NCBI RefSeq assembly: GCF_900537085.1
Contig: NZ_UNRE01000005.1
Location: 168,542-232,541, forward strand
Direction: 5' to 3'
Length of the DNA stretch: 64,000 nucleotides
From: Agarivorans sp. Alg241-V36
Lineage (GTDB): Bacteria > Pseudomonadota > Gammaproteobacteria > Enterobacterales > Celerinatantimonadaceae
The notes beneath the pieces are model-generated. The model saw nothing but the letters and a program-made list of their open reading frames with translations, had not been told where the DNA came from and made no database searches. Position 1 is the stretch's first letter; every line of letters starts with the position of its first letter. Below are positions 19,761 through 28,722 of the stretch, in pieces. Position numbers and translations under genes: made by a program.

Positions 19761-19791
19761 AAAAAAGGCGAGCATCTGGCTCGCCTTTTTT
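19761..19791 (+). terminator. Intrinsic terminator after aspS, bidirectional
   Basis: A perfect 13-bp stem (AAAAAAGGCGAGC / GCTCGCCTTTTTT) with a 5-base loop lies between the convergent aspS and GGDEF-EAL genes. The A and T runs on both sides allow termination in both directions. Confidence 0.92.
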
Positions 19792-19816
19792 GTATCTACT
19801 GTTTCTTAGCGCTTAG

Positions 19817-22291
19817 TTAACTTGTGCCGTTAGAGTGGCTGGGCGCTTGAGGAATTTTGAATAAAGGATGCAGGTGCAACACATTGCCATCTTTATCTAG
19901 CAACGCGCCTTTCTCGGTACATTGTTGATAAAAGGCCAGCGCTTCTTGTTTGGTTTGGGGCCGACCAAAGAAGTAGCCTTGCACTTTATCAAAACCGTTT
20001 TTCTTCAGCCAATTCGCATGCTCAAGGGTTTCGACTCCTTCCACCAAAATCTCGTAATCAAGAGTATCCATAAGCCTACGCATGCTTAAAACAATGTTTT
20101 GCGTAGACACCGATGTGATGGCGTTATGGCCAAACTCGCGGTCAAACTTAATTTTGTCGCAAGCTAGGTTGCTTAAATAACTTAGAGAGGTAAAGCCCTT
20201 ACCAAAGTCATCAAAGGCCACACGAATCCCTGCGGCTCTAATCTCATTAAGCTGGGTTTTAACTTGCTGATAGTTTTGCACTGCTACGCTTTCGGTAATT
20301 TCAAGCTCTAGGTAATTACTGCCTACGTTTACGGTTTTGAATTTACTAATGAGCTTTTGAGCAAAGTGCTTATCTTCAAATTGTCGCCCGCTAATATTGA
20401 AGGCAATGGTTAACTCTTCATAGCCCTTGCTGGTTAGCTCTTCAAGCAAGGCTAAAGACTTATCGATTACCCAGTAACCCAGCGGTAGAATGTGTCGGCC
20501 TGATTCAACAGTATCAAGGAACTGACCAGGGTTCATTAGGCCTTGAGTAGGGTGATTCCAGCGGAGTAATAATTCAAAGCCAGTGACCCGTTGGTGCTGC
20601 ATTGACACTTGTGGTTGCAAGTAAAGCTCTAGCTCATTATTGCTCATGGCATTTTGAAACTGGTTCTCAATGGTGAACACCATGTCGTTTTGGCGGGCTA
20701 ATTCGATATCAAAATGGGTGCAGCAGTTTCTGCCTTTGCGTTTTGAAGAATACATGGCTAAGTCGGCATATTTCACCAACAATTGCGGCTCGTATTCAGC
20801 TTGTTTGGCTGTGGCAATACCAATACTCAGCGTTACCTTCATCGAAATACCCGAAATAGTAATATCGCGAGCAATTTCTTGGGCCAAGCTATACGCAAAA
20901 CCTAGTACGCTATCTTTGTCTTTTTGATTGATAAGAAGAGTGAATTCATCACCGCCGAGCCTGAAGGTACTGGAAGCGAACTGACTGAGACGCATAATGC
21001 GTTTAGCGACTTGTACTAACAGCAAATCACCAAAGTCATGGCCCAAGGTATCGTTAATGGTTTTAAAGTTATCGAGATCAATATATATCAGGCTGAGCTC
21101 TTCGCCTTGTTTAGCTGCTTCCTCTAAAGCCTCACCGAGCTGCTTCAAAAAGGCGGTTCGGTTAGGCAGCTCTGTGAGTGGGTCTTCCATGGCCATTTTT
21201 TCGAGCACTTTAGTATTGGCCGCAATGCTTGAGCGCATGTCTGAAAAACTGTTGGCGAGTTCAATGGATATATGGTCTAAGGAGTCAAATTCATCATTAA
21301 ATAGGTGTAATTTATTTTGTGGTTTGTAGCTTTCATTTTCTAAAATCGTTGGCAAGCTTGCGGTGTGGTAGCGCAGGTTGCTTAGTGGCCGACGCATAAG
21401 CATAAGGCCAATTGCGATGGCTAAGGCCATGGTGAACAATAGCAGCATTGTTAGCTGGTTCTCGAAGCGAGTTTGTAAGAAAACTTGTTCGCTCCAATCT
21501 TTTAGAATCACTAACTTAAGAGTGCTATTTGAGCTGTCTTTAATGGGGTAGAGCTTACCAACAATAGTTTTATCTTCTACCTTGAATTCCATGTTGTCAT
21601 GATTGCGATACTCAATTGCGCTGTCGAACCATTGCTGACTTAGCACCTGAGTATTGGTGGCTAATAATATGCTTTTATATAAGGGGCGATCTAAATCGAC
21701 TATCGCTAGCTCAATGTCATCACGTTGAGTTACGTTAATTAGCGCATCTGCCAATTCAAGTTGAAAGGCTAAAACACCTTGTTCAGCATTGAGAGTTCTG
21801 ATGGGAAGGGATATCCACAGATAACATACTTCGTAACACTCGATGAGGCGCATCGGCTTTGAGCGCAAGGTGACTTGTTCAAGCAGCTCTTTAGGTGGCG
21901 GGGAATCTAATACACTACAAGCATAATTATCTATGGCAAATACCGTACAGCCGTTGGCAATTGGCATCAACCATTGTAAATCTGGTAACTGGCGGTTGAG
22001 GTAACGCTCAAGGTCTTGCATGCTTTCTGCTTGACTCAGTAAGGTTTGAGCTTCAAAAATATACGTGATGCTATCGCTTAAACGTTCGATTTGGTCGTTA
22101 AATTCTAAAGCATAGTTATCTAGGTAGCTTAGTTTCAATTGCGCTTGTTGGTTTTGGTAGTGTTCCATTGCAGTTAAACCAAAAATAGAAACTACAATGC
22201 CTGCCGCGAGAATGAGCACCAAAGTGAGTTTTAGTCGCACGCTAACGTAGCGATTTTTGAGATCCACCAAGGGGAACTTGCTTAACTTCAT
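19817..22291 (-). CDS. Membrane-bound GGDEF-EAL protein (c-di-GMP turnover)
   Basis: The 824-residue protein has TM1 at about residues 20-40, a periplasmic sensor domain of about 240 residues with several cysteines and no recognised fold, TM2 near 281-299, a GGDEF domain with intact RLGGDEF (446-450) and an EAL domain from about 545. The EAL signature reads ELL (573-575), keeping the catalytic Glu; NISGRQF, LEITES, DDFGKG and EGVET retain the remaining acidic and Asn ligands. Both activities are therefore possible. It is the last gene after the PstS-like and porin-like genes on the same strand, 75 bp behind the latter, and probably forms one operon with them. Confidence 0.92.
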   Translation of the reverse strand: MKLSKFPLVDLKNRYVSVRLKLTLVLILAAGIVVSIFGLTAMEHYQNQQAQLKLSYLDNYALEFNDQIERLSDSITYIFEAQTLLSQAESMQDLERYLNRQLPDLQWLMPIANGCTVFAIDNYACSVLDSPPPKELLEQVTLRSKPMRLIECYEVCYLWISLPIRTLNAEQGVLAFQLELADALINVTQRDDIELAIVDLDRPLYKSILLATNTQVLSQQWFDSAIEYRNHDNMEFKVEDKTIVGKLYPIKDSSNSTLKLVILKDWSEQVFLQTRFENQLTMLLLFTMALAIAIGLMLMRRPLSNLRYHTASLPTILENESYKPQNKLHLFNDEFDSLDHISIELANSFSDMRSSIAANTKVLEKMAMEDPLTELPNRTAFLKQLGEALEEAAKQGEELSLIYIDLDNFKTINDTLGHDFGDLLLVQVAKRIMRLSQFASSTFRLGGDEFTLLINQKDKDSVLGFAYSLAQEIARDITISGISMKVTLSIGIATAKQAEYEPQLLVKYADLAMYSSKRKGRNCCTHFDIELARQNDMVFTIENQFQNAMSNNELELYLQPQVSMQHQRVTGFELLLRWNHPTQGLMNPGQFLDTVESGRHILPLGYWVIDKSLALLEELTSKGYEELTIAFNISGRQFEDKHFAQKLISKFKTVNVGSNYLELEITESVAVQNYQQVKTQLNEIRAAGIRVAFDDFGKGFTSLSYLSNLACDKIKFDREFGHNAITSVSTQNIVLSMRRLMDTLDYEILVEGVETLEHANWLKKNGFDKVQGYFFGRPQTKQEALAFYQQCTEKGALLDKDGNVLHLHPLFKIPQAPSHSNGTS

Positions 22292-22366
22292 TGGCTATTC
22301 CATTGATTTAGCATAAGGCAATAACAGGCTAATTAATTGCTTACTTACTAAGCATAGAGTGAAATA

Positions 22367-23560
22367 TCAAAAGCGGTAACTTAGTTGCAGCGCAAACAAG
22401 CGCCAATATCGCTCAGGATTATTGTTTCGAGTTGGGTTAAGGTCTCGAACTGGAGGAAGCATAGAGGTACCTACAAACCAATGGTGTTCTAGCTTTAATT
22501 GAAAGTTACGATGGAAATTCCAAGTTGCTCCAAGGGTAAAATCTTCAAGGTCGCGCAGGTTTGTTTCAATATCATCATCAATAAAATGACTGTTGTCATA
22601 ACGAGCTAGCAAATTCCATTGCTGATTCACAATGTAAATACCTTGCAGGTAATAGGCGTTCATATCGATGCTGCCATCAAAAATTGGGGCTAAAGGTTTA
22701 GAGGCATCGGTTTTCCCTTCGGCATAAGTGCCACCACGTCGCATGGTGAACTCACCCGTTAATTCGTAGCTCTGTTGCGCATATTGCAGCGACGCAATGT
22801 ATTGGTCGGTATCAATAGTAAAATCGAAAGGTAAACTCGCAGAGCTAGCCGGTGGTGTCACATATATCGAATCTTTTAAGTGCATTTTTAAGCGGCGATA
22901 TTCTAAGCCTAAGTACCAATTGGCGTTGGGACGAGCAGAAAAGTGCAGTGAACTATTCCATTCGCTTTCAAAGGTGCCACCTTGTTCTTGACCGAAGAAG
23001 CGGCGACTAAAGCTTTCATCAAAGGCTTCTTTACCAATAGATGCGGCAAATGTGTATTGCTGACCATTTAGTGTGAAATAGTCTAAATCTAGTCTTACAC
23101 CGTCGGCCCTCAAGCTTTGCTCTTTGAGAATATGCGGGTAAACCGATAGCGGTAGTACAATACTGGGGCGAGTAAAGGGCACGTCACGAGTCTCACCATA
23201 AATGCCATTGGATATTTTGAAACGGCCCAATTTAAAGCCAAGTTCCCAGTCTTCGTTTGTAGGGACCTTGTAGTTAAGGCTTAAATAATCTACCTCTACA
23301 CCTGACTCGAACCAGTCACCACTTTCTTGGGCAATTACTAAGCCTGATACTGACCAGTTAGGGTTGATATACCAGAAACCTCGAAGACCTGCTTCAAGCA
23401 CCGGGCCGCTATCGCCCGAGTTATAACCGTAATAGTTATTAGCGTTTACATCGATATAGCTGGCTGAAACAAAGCCACCCCAAGAGAGTTTACCTTTAGC
23501 CTGCGCAGGAAAAAAAACAACGCTTAAGCTAGTCAACAACAGTAGAATGAAGTTCTTCAT
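22367..23560 (-). CDS. Porin-like outer-membrane beta-barrel protein
   Basis: The 397-residue product begins with a clear signal peptide (MKNFILLLLTSLSVVFFPAQA). The mature part is rich in aromatic residues and short alternating strands such as WNLLARYDNSHF and RYWRLFALQLSYRF, ending in Phe as outer-membrane barrels do. It looks like a porin-type barrel, but substrate is unknown. A strong ribosome site, AAGAGGTGAG, precedes the ATG, which lies inside the end of the PstS-like gene (32-base overlap). The overlap supports one operon with that gene and the downstream GGDEF-EAL gene. Confidence 0.75.
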   Translation of the reverse strand: MKNFILLLLTSLSVVFFPAQAKGKLSWGGFVSASYIDVNANNYYGYNSGDSGPVLEAGLRGFWYINPNWSVSGLVIAQESGDWFESGVEVDYLSLNYKVPTNEDWELGFKLGRFKISNGIYGETRDVPFTRPSIVLPLSVYPHILKEQSLRADGVRLDLDYFTLNGQQYTFAASIGKEAFDESFSRRFFGQEQGGTFESEWNSSLHFSARPNANWYLGLEYRRLKMHLKDSIYVTPPASSASLPFDFTIDTDQYIASLQYAQQSYELTGEFTMRRGGTYAEGKTDASKPLAPIFDGSIDMNAYYLQGIYIVNQQWNLLARYDNSHFIDDDIETNLRDLEDFTLGATWNFHRNFQLKLEHHWFVGTSMLPPVRDLNPTRNNNPERYWRLFALQLSYRF

Positions 23561-23993
23561 TGCTCACCTCTTGGCTGGTGTATCCAATAGCGTTGGGATT
23601 ATTTTTTATAGTGTCTAGCATTTCTTGTTCAGAGTTCACAATGGTTGGAGCAATAGCTGTGCCCGTGTAGATTTGGCGTTCCCAAATACGAGTTAGCTGA
23701 TAGGGAAATAGTTTGAGTGCGTCTAAACAAAACTGTTTATGCAGGTCGTTATTGTCATCCATTACAACCAATTCAATAATTTGGCCATCAGGCCAGTTTT
23801 TTTGCCTTAGCGAAAATATGGCACGGATCTGTTTAGCACTAAGCTCGACCTGCTGGTTGGAATGAGTGAGCAACCATACCTCAGCATGAATGGGTATGCT
23901 TAAACTTACTAAAGAAAATAGCGCAACAATTTTTAAAGCTATTGTTCTTCGCTTTAAAAACTGAATTAGATTACGCCAATAAATTACAATCAT
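23529..23993 (-). CDS. Small PstS-like periplasmic phosphate-binding-type protein
   Basis: The 154-residue product has a secretion signal preceded by a basic 17-residue stretch (hydrophobic core about 19-33, ending PIHAEVW). The rest resembles the first lobe of PstS-type binding proteins: QIRAIFSLRQKNWPDGQIIELV and the later NPNAIGYTSQEVSNEEL are familiar from that family. Many such short proteins are encoded beside porins and signalling genes. No PstABC transporter is nearby, so a sensory role is more likely than transport. This is inference. The gene heads the operon with the porin-like and GGDEF-EAL genes. Confidence 0.75.
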   Translation of the reverse strand: MIVIYWRNLIQFLKRRTIALKIVALFSLVSLSIPIHAEVWLLTHSNQQVELSAKQIRAIFSLRQKNWPDGQIIELVVMDDNNDLHKQFCLDALKLFPYQLTRIWERQIYTGTAIAPTIVNSEQEMLDTIKNNPNAIGYTSQEVSNEELHSTVVD

Positions 23994-24407
23994 AGCCTTC
24001 CGTGGTTAGCTCATAACTATTGTGTTAAAGATTATGTCTTTAAATATAGGCTAATTTTTTCAATAAGTTAAGTTAAATGATTTTTTGTTTATCATTGTTT
24101 AAATATCCAACAGGGTGTCTTAGCTTGTCTGTTATTTTTATTAGAATTATCAATAGAAAGGCGAGATTTAAAGCTAATCGTTATCTGATAATTATGTAAT
24201 ATCAATGAATAACATTACAAATTCCATGGTTAAGTGCTTATCGTAAAAATGGGCTTTGCTTCTACTGGATCCATCTAATATTTCTTATCGTTTCACTAAA
24301 GTGGAGCGCTTTGTCGAGTTAGATCCATGTTCAGCTAGATAATTCTAGGCTTGTCATATTGTTAGCGTTTATCATCATGACTTAATTATAAACGAGGGAG
24401 AGATTCG
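23994..24407. other. AT-rich intergenic region between two divergent transcription units
   Basis: This 414-bp gap holds the upstream regions of the PstS-like operon (minus) and yebC (plus). No open frame, tRNA or terminator was recognised. TTGTCA at 24352-24357 could be a -35 for yebC, but the expected -10 is poor. The yebC ribosome site GAGGGAGAG lies at the right edge. Confidence 0.5.
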
Positions 24408-25151
24408 ATGGCAGGTCATAGTAAATGGGCCAACATCAAGCATCGCAAAGCTGCTCAAGACGCAAAACGCGGCAAAGTGTTTACCAAGTTTATTCGAGAG
24501 TTAACGGTAGCAGCTAGGGAAGGCGGCTCAGATCCTGATGCAAATCCTCGATTACGAGCCGCAATAGATAAATCCCTATCGAACAATATGACTCGCGATA
24601 CTATCAATCGAGCGGTTCAACGCGGAGCGGGAGAACTTGATGGTCAGCAACTCGAGACGGTGATTTATGAAGGTTATGGGCCTGGAGGAACTGCGGTATT
24701 AGTAGAAACCATGACTGATAACCGTAATCGCACAGTGTCTAGCGTTAGACACGCTTTCTCGAAAAGTGGCGGCAATTTAGGCACCGATGGCAGTGTGTCC
24801 TACCTATTCGAGAAAAAGGGCATTATTTCTTATTCCGCCGAAAGTGACGAAGACGCGATTATGGAGGCTGCACTGGAAGCAGGTGCAGATGATGTATTAA
24901 GCCACAATGATGGCAGCGTAGATGTATACACTAACCCACTGGAGTTTGGTCAGGTAAAAGATGCGCTAGATGCTACAGGGCTGGTGGCTATTAATTCCGA
25001 AGTCACTATGATTGCTTCAACCCAGGCAGAATTAGACGCCAGCACCGCTCCAAAACTATTGCGGTTAATTGATATGTTAGAAGATGATGACGATGTTCAA
25101 GAGGTTTATCACAATGGTGAGATTTCTGATGATGTCGCAGCGCTGCTTTAA
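24408..25151 (+). CDS. yebC: YebC/PmpR family protein
   Basis: The 247-residue protein begins [22 protein letters not shown], the near-invariant start of the family. YebC-type proteins were described as DNA-binding regulators and more recently as translation factors that relieve ribosome stalling on proline-rich sequences. Conserved blocks include [17 protein letters not shown] and [15 protein letters not shown] strong ribosome site precedes it. The gene lies six bases before ruvC, the common arrangement. Confidence 0.96.
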   Translation: MAGHSKWANIKHRKAAQDAKRGKVFTKFIRELTVAAREGGSDPDANPRLRAAIDKSLSNNMTRDTINRAVQRGAGELDGQQLETVIYEGYGPGGTAVLVETMTDNRNRTVSSVRHAFSKSGGNLGTDGSVSYLFEKKGIISYSAESDEDAIMEAALEAGADDVLSHNDGSVDVYTNPLEFGQVKDALDATGLVAINSEVTMIASTQAELDASTAPKLLRLIDMLEDDDDVQEVYHNGEISDDVAALL

Positions 25152-25157
25152 CCAACC

Positions 25158-25679
25158 GTGAGTATTATTTTAGGCATTGATCCCGGCTCGCGGATCACCG
25201 GTTATGGTTTAGTTAAACAAGCCCAGGGACGAATAGAGTACTTAGGCAGTGGCTGTATTCGCACTAATGAAAAAGAATTACCGCTAAGATTGAAGCAAAT
25301 CCATGCTGGGGTGAGTGAAATTATTACCCAGTTTTCACCCGACGAATTTGCGATAGAACAGGTATTTATGGCTAAGAATGCTGATTCTGCCTTAAAGCTT
25401 GGTCAAGCGCGGGGGGCGGCTATTGTATCGGCAGTAAGCCAAGACTTGCCGGTGGCAGAGTACTCGGCACGGCAAATTAAGCAAGCAGTAGTAGGAACCG
25501 GTGCTGCCGACAAATCACAAGTTCAACATATGGTTACCCAGCTTTTAAACTTGTCGGCTAGCCCACAAGCAGACGCCGCAGATGCTCTTGCTGTTGCTTT
25601 ATGTCATTGCCATACCAGACAAAGCTTAATTGGAATGGCGGGCAAAGTGAGAGGTACAGTGAGGCGTCGACTTCGCTAA
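25158..25679 (+). CDS. ruvC: Holliday junction resolvase RuvC
   Basis: RuvC cleaves Holliday junctions during recombination repair, loaded by RuvAB. The 173-residue product keeps the four catalytic acids: D8 in [15 protein letters not shown]67 in FAIEQVF, and D138 and D141 in [14 protein letters not shown]. The start is GTG, six bases after the yebC stop. In most relatives ruvA and ruvB follow directly. Here the next gene is lon, so ruvAB must be elsewhere if present. Confidence 0.96.
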   Translation: MSIILGIDPGSRITGYGLVKQAQGRIEYLGSGCIRTNEKELPLRLKQIHAGVSEIITQFSPDEFAIEQVFMAKNADSALKLGQARGAAIVSAVSQDLPVAEYSARQIKQAVVGTGAADKSQVQHMVTQLLNLSASPQADAADALAVALCHCHTRQSLIGMAGKVRGTVRRRLR

Positions 25680-25737
25680 ATTTTTGTATGAAAAAACAGC
25701 AGTCAGAAGTTTTTTTTGAATTATTCTGCGTAACTAA

Positions 25738-25765
25738 TTGAAACCATCAAGTTTGACCCAATATA
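25738..25765 (+). promoter_or_regulatory. Sigma-32 (RpoH)-type heat-shock promoter of lon
   Basis: TTGAAA at 25738-25743 and CCCAATATA at 25757-25765 are separated by 13 bases, matching the E. coli RpoH pattern (CTTGAAA and CCCCATnT with 11-16 bases between). It lies about 40 bp before the lon ATG. lon is a classic RpoH target, so position and family support the call. Confidence 0.75.
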
Positions 25766-25804
25766 TTGCTGATAGAGATTATTAGCTAAGGTAAAGAGGA
25801 CGAC

Positions 25805-28153
25805 ATGACCTTAGAGCGTTCAGAACGTTTCGAAATTCCCGTATTACCGCTACGCGACGTGGTGGTGTATCCACACATGGTTATTCCATTGTTTGTTGGT
25901 CGTGAAAAATCTATTCGTTGCTTAGAAAGTGCAATGAGCCAAGATAAGCAAGTATTGCTAGTGGCTCAAAAGGACGCAAGCAATGACGACCCGCAGGTAG
26001 ATGACCTATACACGGTAGGTACCGTTGCTAATATTCTTCAATTACTTAAGCTGCCAGATGGTACCGTTAAAGTACTAGTTGAAGGTAGTCAGCGCGCTAA
26101 GCTTGAGCAAATCGTTCAAGAAGAAGAGTACTACGTAGCCGCCGCAGAATATGTAGTATCTGCCCAACCTGATGAAAAAGAGCAAGAAGTAATGGTGCGC
26201 TCTGCCATTAGTCAGTTTGAAGGCTATATCAAGCTAAACAAAAAGATCCCACCAGAAGTACTTACTTCTGTATCGGGTATTGATGACGCTGCACGTTTAG
26301 CCGACACCATGGCTGCTCACATGCCGCTCAAGCTAGAAGACAAACAGTCGGTGCTTGAAATTGCCAGTATTCCAGAACGTCTTGAATACCTAATGGCAAT
26401 GATGGAGTCTGAAATCGATTTGCTACACGTTGAGAAAAAGATCCGTGGTCGCGTGAAAAAGCAAATGGAAAAAAGTCAGCGTGAGTATTACCTCAACGAA
26501 CAGATGAAGGCTATTCAAAAAGAGCTGGGTGAGTCAGAAGACGGCCAAGACGAGTTTGAGCAGCTTTCTCAACGCATTGACGAAGCCAAAATGCCTGAAG
26601 AGGCAAAAGAGAAAACGCTGGCTGAACTTAACAAGCTTAAAATGATGTCGCCAATGTCAGCTGAAGCCACAGTAGTGCGCGGCTATGTTGATTGGATGCT
26701 TAGTGTACCTTGGGTTAAACGCTCAAAAGTGAAGCGAGACCTAGCGAAAGCCGAGCAGGTGCTTAATCAAGATCATTATGGTTTAGAAAAAGTAAAAGAA
26801 CGTATTTTGGAATACTTGGCAGTGCAAAGCCGAGTTAACAAACTCAAAGGTCCAATCCTATGTTTAGTGGGGCCTCCTGGTGTAGGTAAAACCTCACTGG
26901 GTCAATCTATCGCTAAATCAACCGGGCGTAAGTATGTACGTATGGCCTTGGGTGGCGTGCGTGATGAAGCTGAAATCCGCGGACACCGCCGAACTTATAT
27001 TGGTTCAATGCCAGGTAAGCTGATTCAAAAAATGTCTAAAGTGGCAGTGAAAAACCCACTGTTTTTACTGGATGAAATAGACAAGATGGCCTCTGACATG
27101 CGTGGCGATCCGGCCTCAGCATTGCTAGAAGTGTTAGACCCTGAGCAAAACAATAGCTTTAACGATCATTATCTGGAAGTTGATTACGACTTATCAGATG
27201 TGATGTTTGTTGCTACTTCGAACTCAATGAATATTCCTGGTCCATTGCTTGACCGTATGGAAGTGATTCGTCTATCGGGTTATACCGAAGATGAAAAACT
27301 GAATATTGCTAAACAGCATTTAATTAGCAAGCAGATTAAGCGTAATGGTTTGAAAGAGCATGAGATTGTTATAGAAGACAGCGCAATCATCGGCATCATT
27401 CGTTACTACACCCGCGAGGCTGGTGTGCGTAGCTTAGAACGCGAAATCTCTAAGTTATGTCGTAAAGCAGTAAAAGAAATTTTGCTTAATAAAGACACTA
27501 AGAAAGTAGAAATACGCCAAGATAATCTTAGTGAGTACCTTGGAGTGCAGCGTTGTGATTATGGTAAAGCCGATGAAAACAACCGAGTAGGTATGGTAAC
27601 AGGCCTTGCTTGGACCGAAGTTGGCGGCGACTTATTAACGATTGAAACTGCATCGGTACCTGGTAAAGGCAAACTTAGCTATACCGGTTCTCTTGGCGAC
27701 GTAATGCAAGAGTCGATTCAAGCCGCGATGACAGTGGTAAGAGCCCGCGCTGACAAGTGGCGTATTAACAGCGATTTCTATGAAAAACGCGATATTCACG
27801 TACACGTGCCAGAAGGTGCAACACCAAAAGATGGTCCAAGCGCCGGTATTGCGATGTGCACCGCTTTAGTCTCTAGCCTAACCGGTAACCCAGTTAAAGC
27901 CGAAGTGGCAATGACCGGTGAAATTACCTTACGTGGCGAAGTTTTGCCGATTGGCGGCTTGAAAGAAAAGCTATTGGCTGCTCACCGCGGTGGAATTAAA
28001 ACCGTTCTTATTCCACAAGAAAATGAACGTGATTTAGAAGAGATACCAGAAAATGTTATTGGCGACCTGAAAATCATCCCAGTTCGCTGGATTGAACAGG
28101 TTCTGGAAGCGGCTTTAGAGCAAAATCCTGAAGGCTTTGAAGTAAAAGCTTGA
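25805..28153 (+). CDS. lon: ATP-dependent protease Lon
   Basis: Lon is a homohexameric AAA+ serine protease that degrades misfolded and short-lived regulatory proteins in the cytoplasm. The 782-residue product has the LonA layout: N-terminal substrate-recognition domain, ATPase with Walker A GPPGVGKT and Walker B FLLDEIDKM, and a C-terminal protease with the Ser679/Lys722 dyad (DGPSAG and LKEK). Numbering equals E. coli Lon. The ATG follows AAAGAGGA. The sigma-32-type promoter upstream predicts heat induction. clpX, the usual upstream neighbour, is absent; ruvC takes its place. Confidence 0.98.
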   Translation: MTLERSERFEIPVLPLRDVVVYPHMVIPLFVGREKSIRCLESAMSQDKQVLLVAQKDASNDDPQVDDLYTVGTVANILQLLKLPDGTVKVLVEGSQRAKLEQIVQEEEYYVAAAEYVVSAQPDEKEQEVMVRSAISQFEGYIKLNKKIPPEVLTSVSGIDDAARLADTMAAHMPLKLEDKQSVLEIASIPERLEYLMAMMESEIDLLHVEKKIRGRVKKQMEKSQREYYLNEQMKAIQKELGESEDGQDEFEQLSQRIDEAKMPEEAKEKTLAELNKLKMMSPMSAEATVVRGYVDWMLSVPWVKRSKVKRDLAKAEQVLNQDHYGLEKVKERILEYLAVQSRVNKLKGPILCLVGPPGVGKTSLGQSIAKSTGRKYVRMALGGVRDEAEIRGHRRTYIGSMPGKLIQKMSKVAVKNPLFLLDEIDKMASDMRGDPASALLEVLDPEQNNSFNDHYLEVDYDLSDVMFVATSNSMNIPGPLLDRMEVIRLSGYTEDEKLNIAKQHLISKQIKRNGLKEHEIVIEDSAIIGIIRYYTREAGVRSLEREISKLCRKAVKEILLNKDTKKVEIRQDNLSEYLGVQRCDYGKADENNRVGMVTGLAWTEVGGDLLTIETASVPGKGKLSYTGSLGDVMQESIQAAMTVVRARADKWRINSDFYEKRDIHVHVPEGATPKDGPSAGIAMCTALVSSLTGNPVKAEVAMTGEITLRGEVLPIGGLKEKLLAAHRGGIKTVLIPQENERDLEEIPENVIGDLKIIPVRWIEQVLEAALEQNPEGFEVKA

Positions 28154-28191
28154 GTCAATGCAAATAAACGATATTCAATCGTGAAATAGTA

Positions 28192-28233
28192 CTTGCCAGC
28201 CTTGTTCAAGGGCTATAGCCTAAGGCTGGCAAG
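28192..28233 (+). other. Strong inverted repeat between lon and hupB
   Basis: CTTGCCAGCCTT (28192-28203) is the exact reverse complement of AAGGCTGGCAAG (28222-28233), giving a 12-bp stem with an 18-base loop. No T run follows, so a factor-independent terminator is unlikely. It may act as an mRNA processing or stability element for the lon transcript, or as a Rho-related end. Confidence 0.7.
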
Positions 28234-28311
28234 GAAGCCGTTGATAACAATATTGATGGTATATTTTAACTAGATGTAGACTGACGAACCTCATTCTGAG
28301 CCGCGATTTTT

Positions 28312-28325
28312 AGGGAAGCTTCCCT
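28312..28325 (+). promoter_or_regulatory. 14-bp perfect palindrome upstream of hupB
   Basis: AGGGAAGCTTCCCT is a complete palindrome about 40 bp before the hupB GTG. It could be an operator or simply a hairpin in the leader. No known regulator site was matched. Confidence 0.4.
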
Positions 28326-28365
28326 GCGGTGAGAAGAAAAGGAATAACAACAAGGGGAACCAATT

Positions 28366-28638
28366 GTGAATAAAGCTCAACTCGTAGACAAAATCGCTGA
28401 AGGCGCTGACATTTCTAAGGCCGCTGCAGGTCGTGCGCTGGATTCTTTCATTGACGCGATTTCAGACACACTTAAAGAAGGCGACAACGTTGCTTTGGTA
28501 GGTTTTGGTACCTTCCAAGTTAAAGAACGTTCAGCCCGTACCGGTCGTAACCCTCAGACTGGTGCAGAGATTCAAATTGCCGCTGCTAACGTACCATCGT
28601 TTAAAGCAGGTAAAGCGTTAAAAGACGCTGTAAACTAA
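28366..28638 (+). CDS. hupB: DNA-binding protein HU-beta
   Basis: HU is a nucleoid protein that bends DNA nonspecifically. The 90-residue product begins [18 protein letters not shown] and has the beta-arm sequence with [10 protein letters not shown] containing the intercalating Pro. The C-terminal [12 protein letters not shown] is also typical. The start is GTG with AAGGGGAA before it. Its place after lon and before ppiD matches the E. coli order and supports the beta-subunit call. A terminator follows. Confidence 0.96.
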   Translation: MNKAQLVDKIAEGADISKAAAGRALDSFIDAISDTLKEGDNVALVGFGTFQVKERSARTGRNPQTGAEIQIAAANVPSFKAGKALKDAVN

Positions 28639-28663
28639 CTGTCAGACGCAATTGCGATCTGTC

Positions 28664-28691
28664 AAAGGCGCATCCATTCGATGCGCTTTTT
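28664..28691 (+). terminator. Intrinsic terminator after hupB
   Basis: GCGCATC pairs with GATGCGC across a five-base loop and is followed by TTTTT. It lies 30 bp before the ppiD start and so probably makes hupB largely monocistronic. Confidence 0.85.
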
Positions 28692-28722
28692 CATTATTTA
28701 ATGTGGTAAAGAGTAATTAAGC

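Noticed and set aside
19817-22291. EAL domain judged inactive because it reads ELL
   Set aside because: The catalytic Glu and most other metal and catalytic residues are kept, so inactivity cannot be claimed.
28192-28233. Inverted repeat called as lon terminator
   Set aside because: The 18-base loop and missing T run do not fit an intrinsic terminator, so it is listed as an inverted repeat only.
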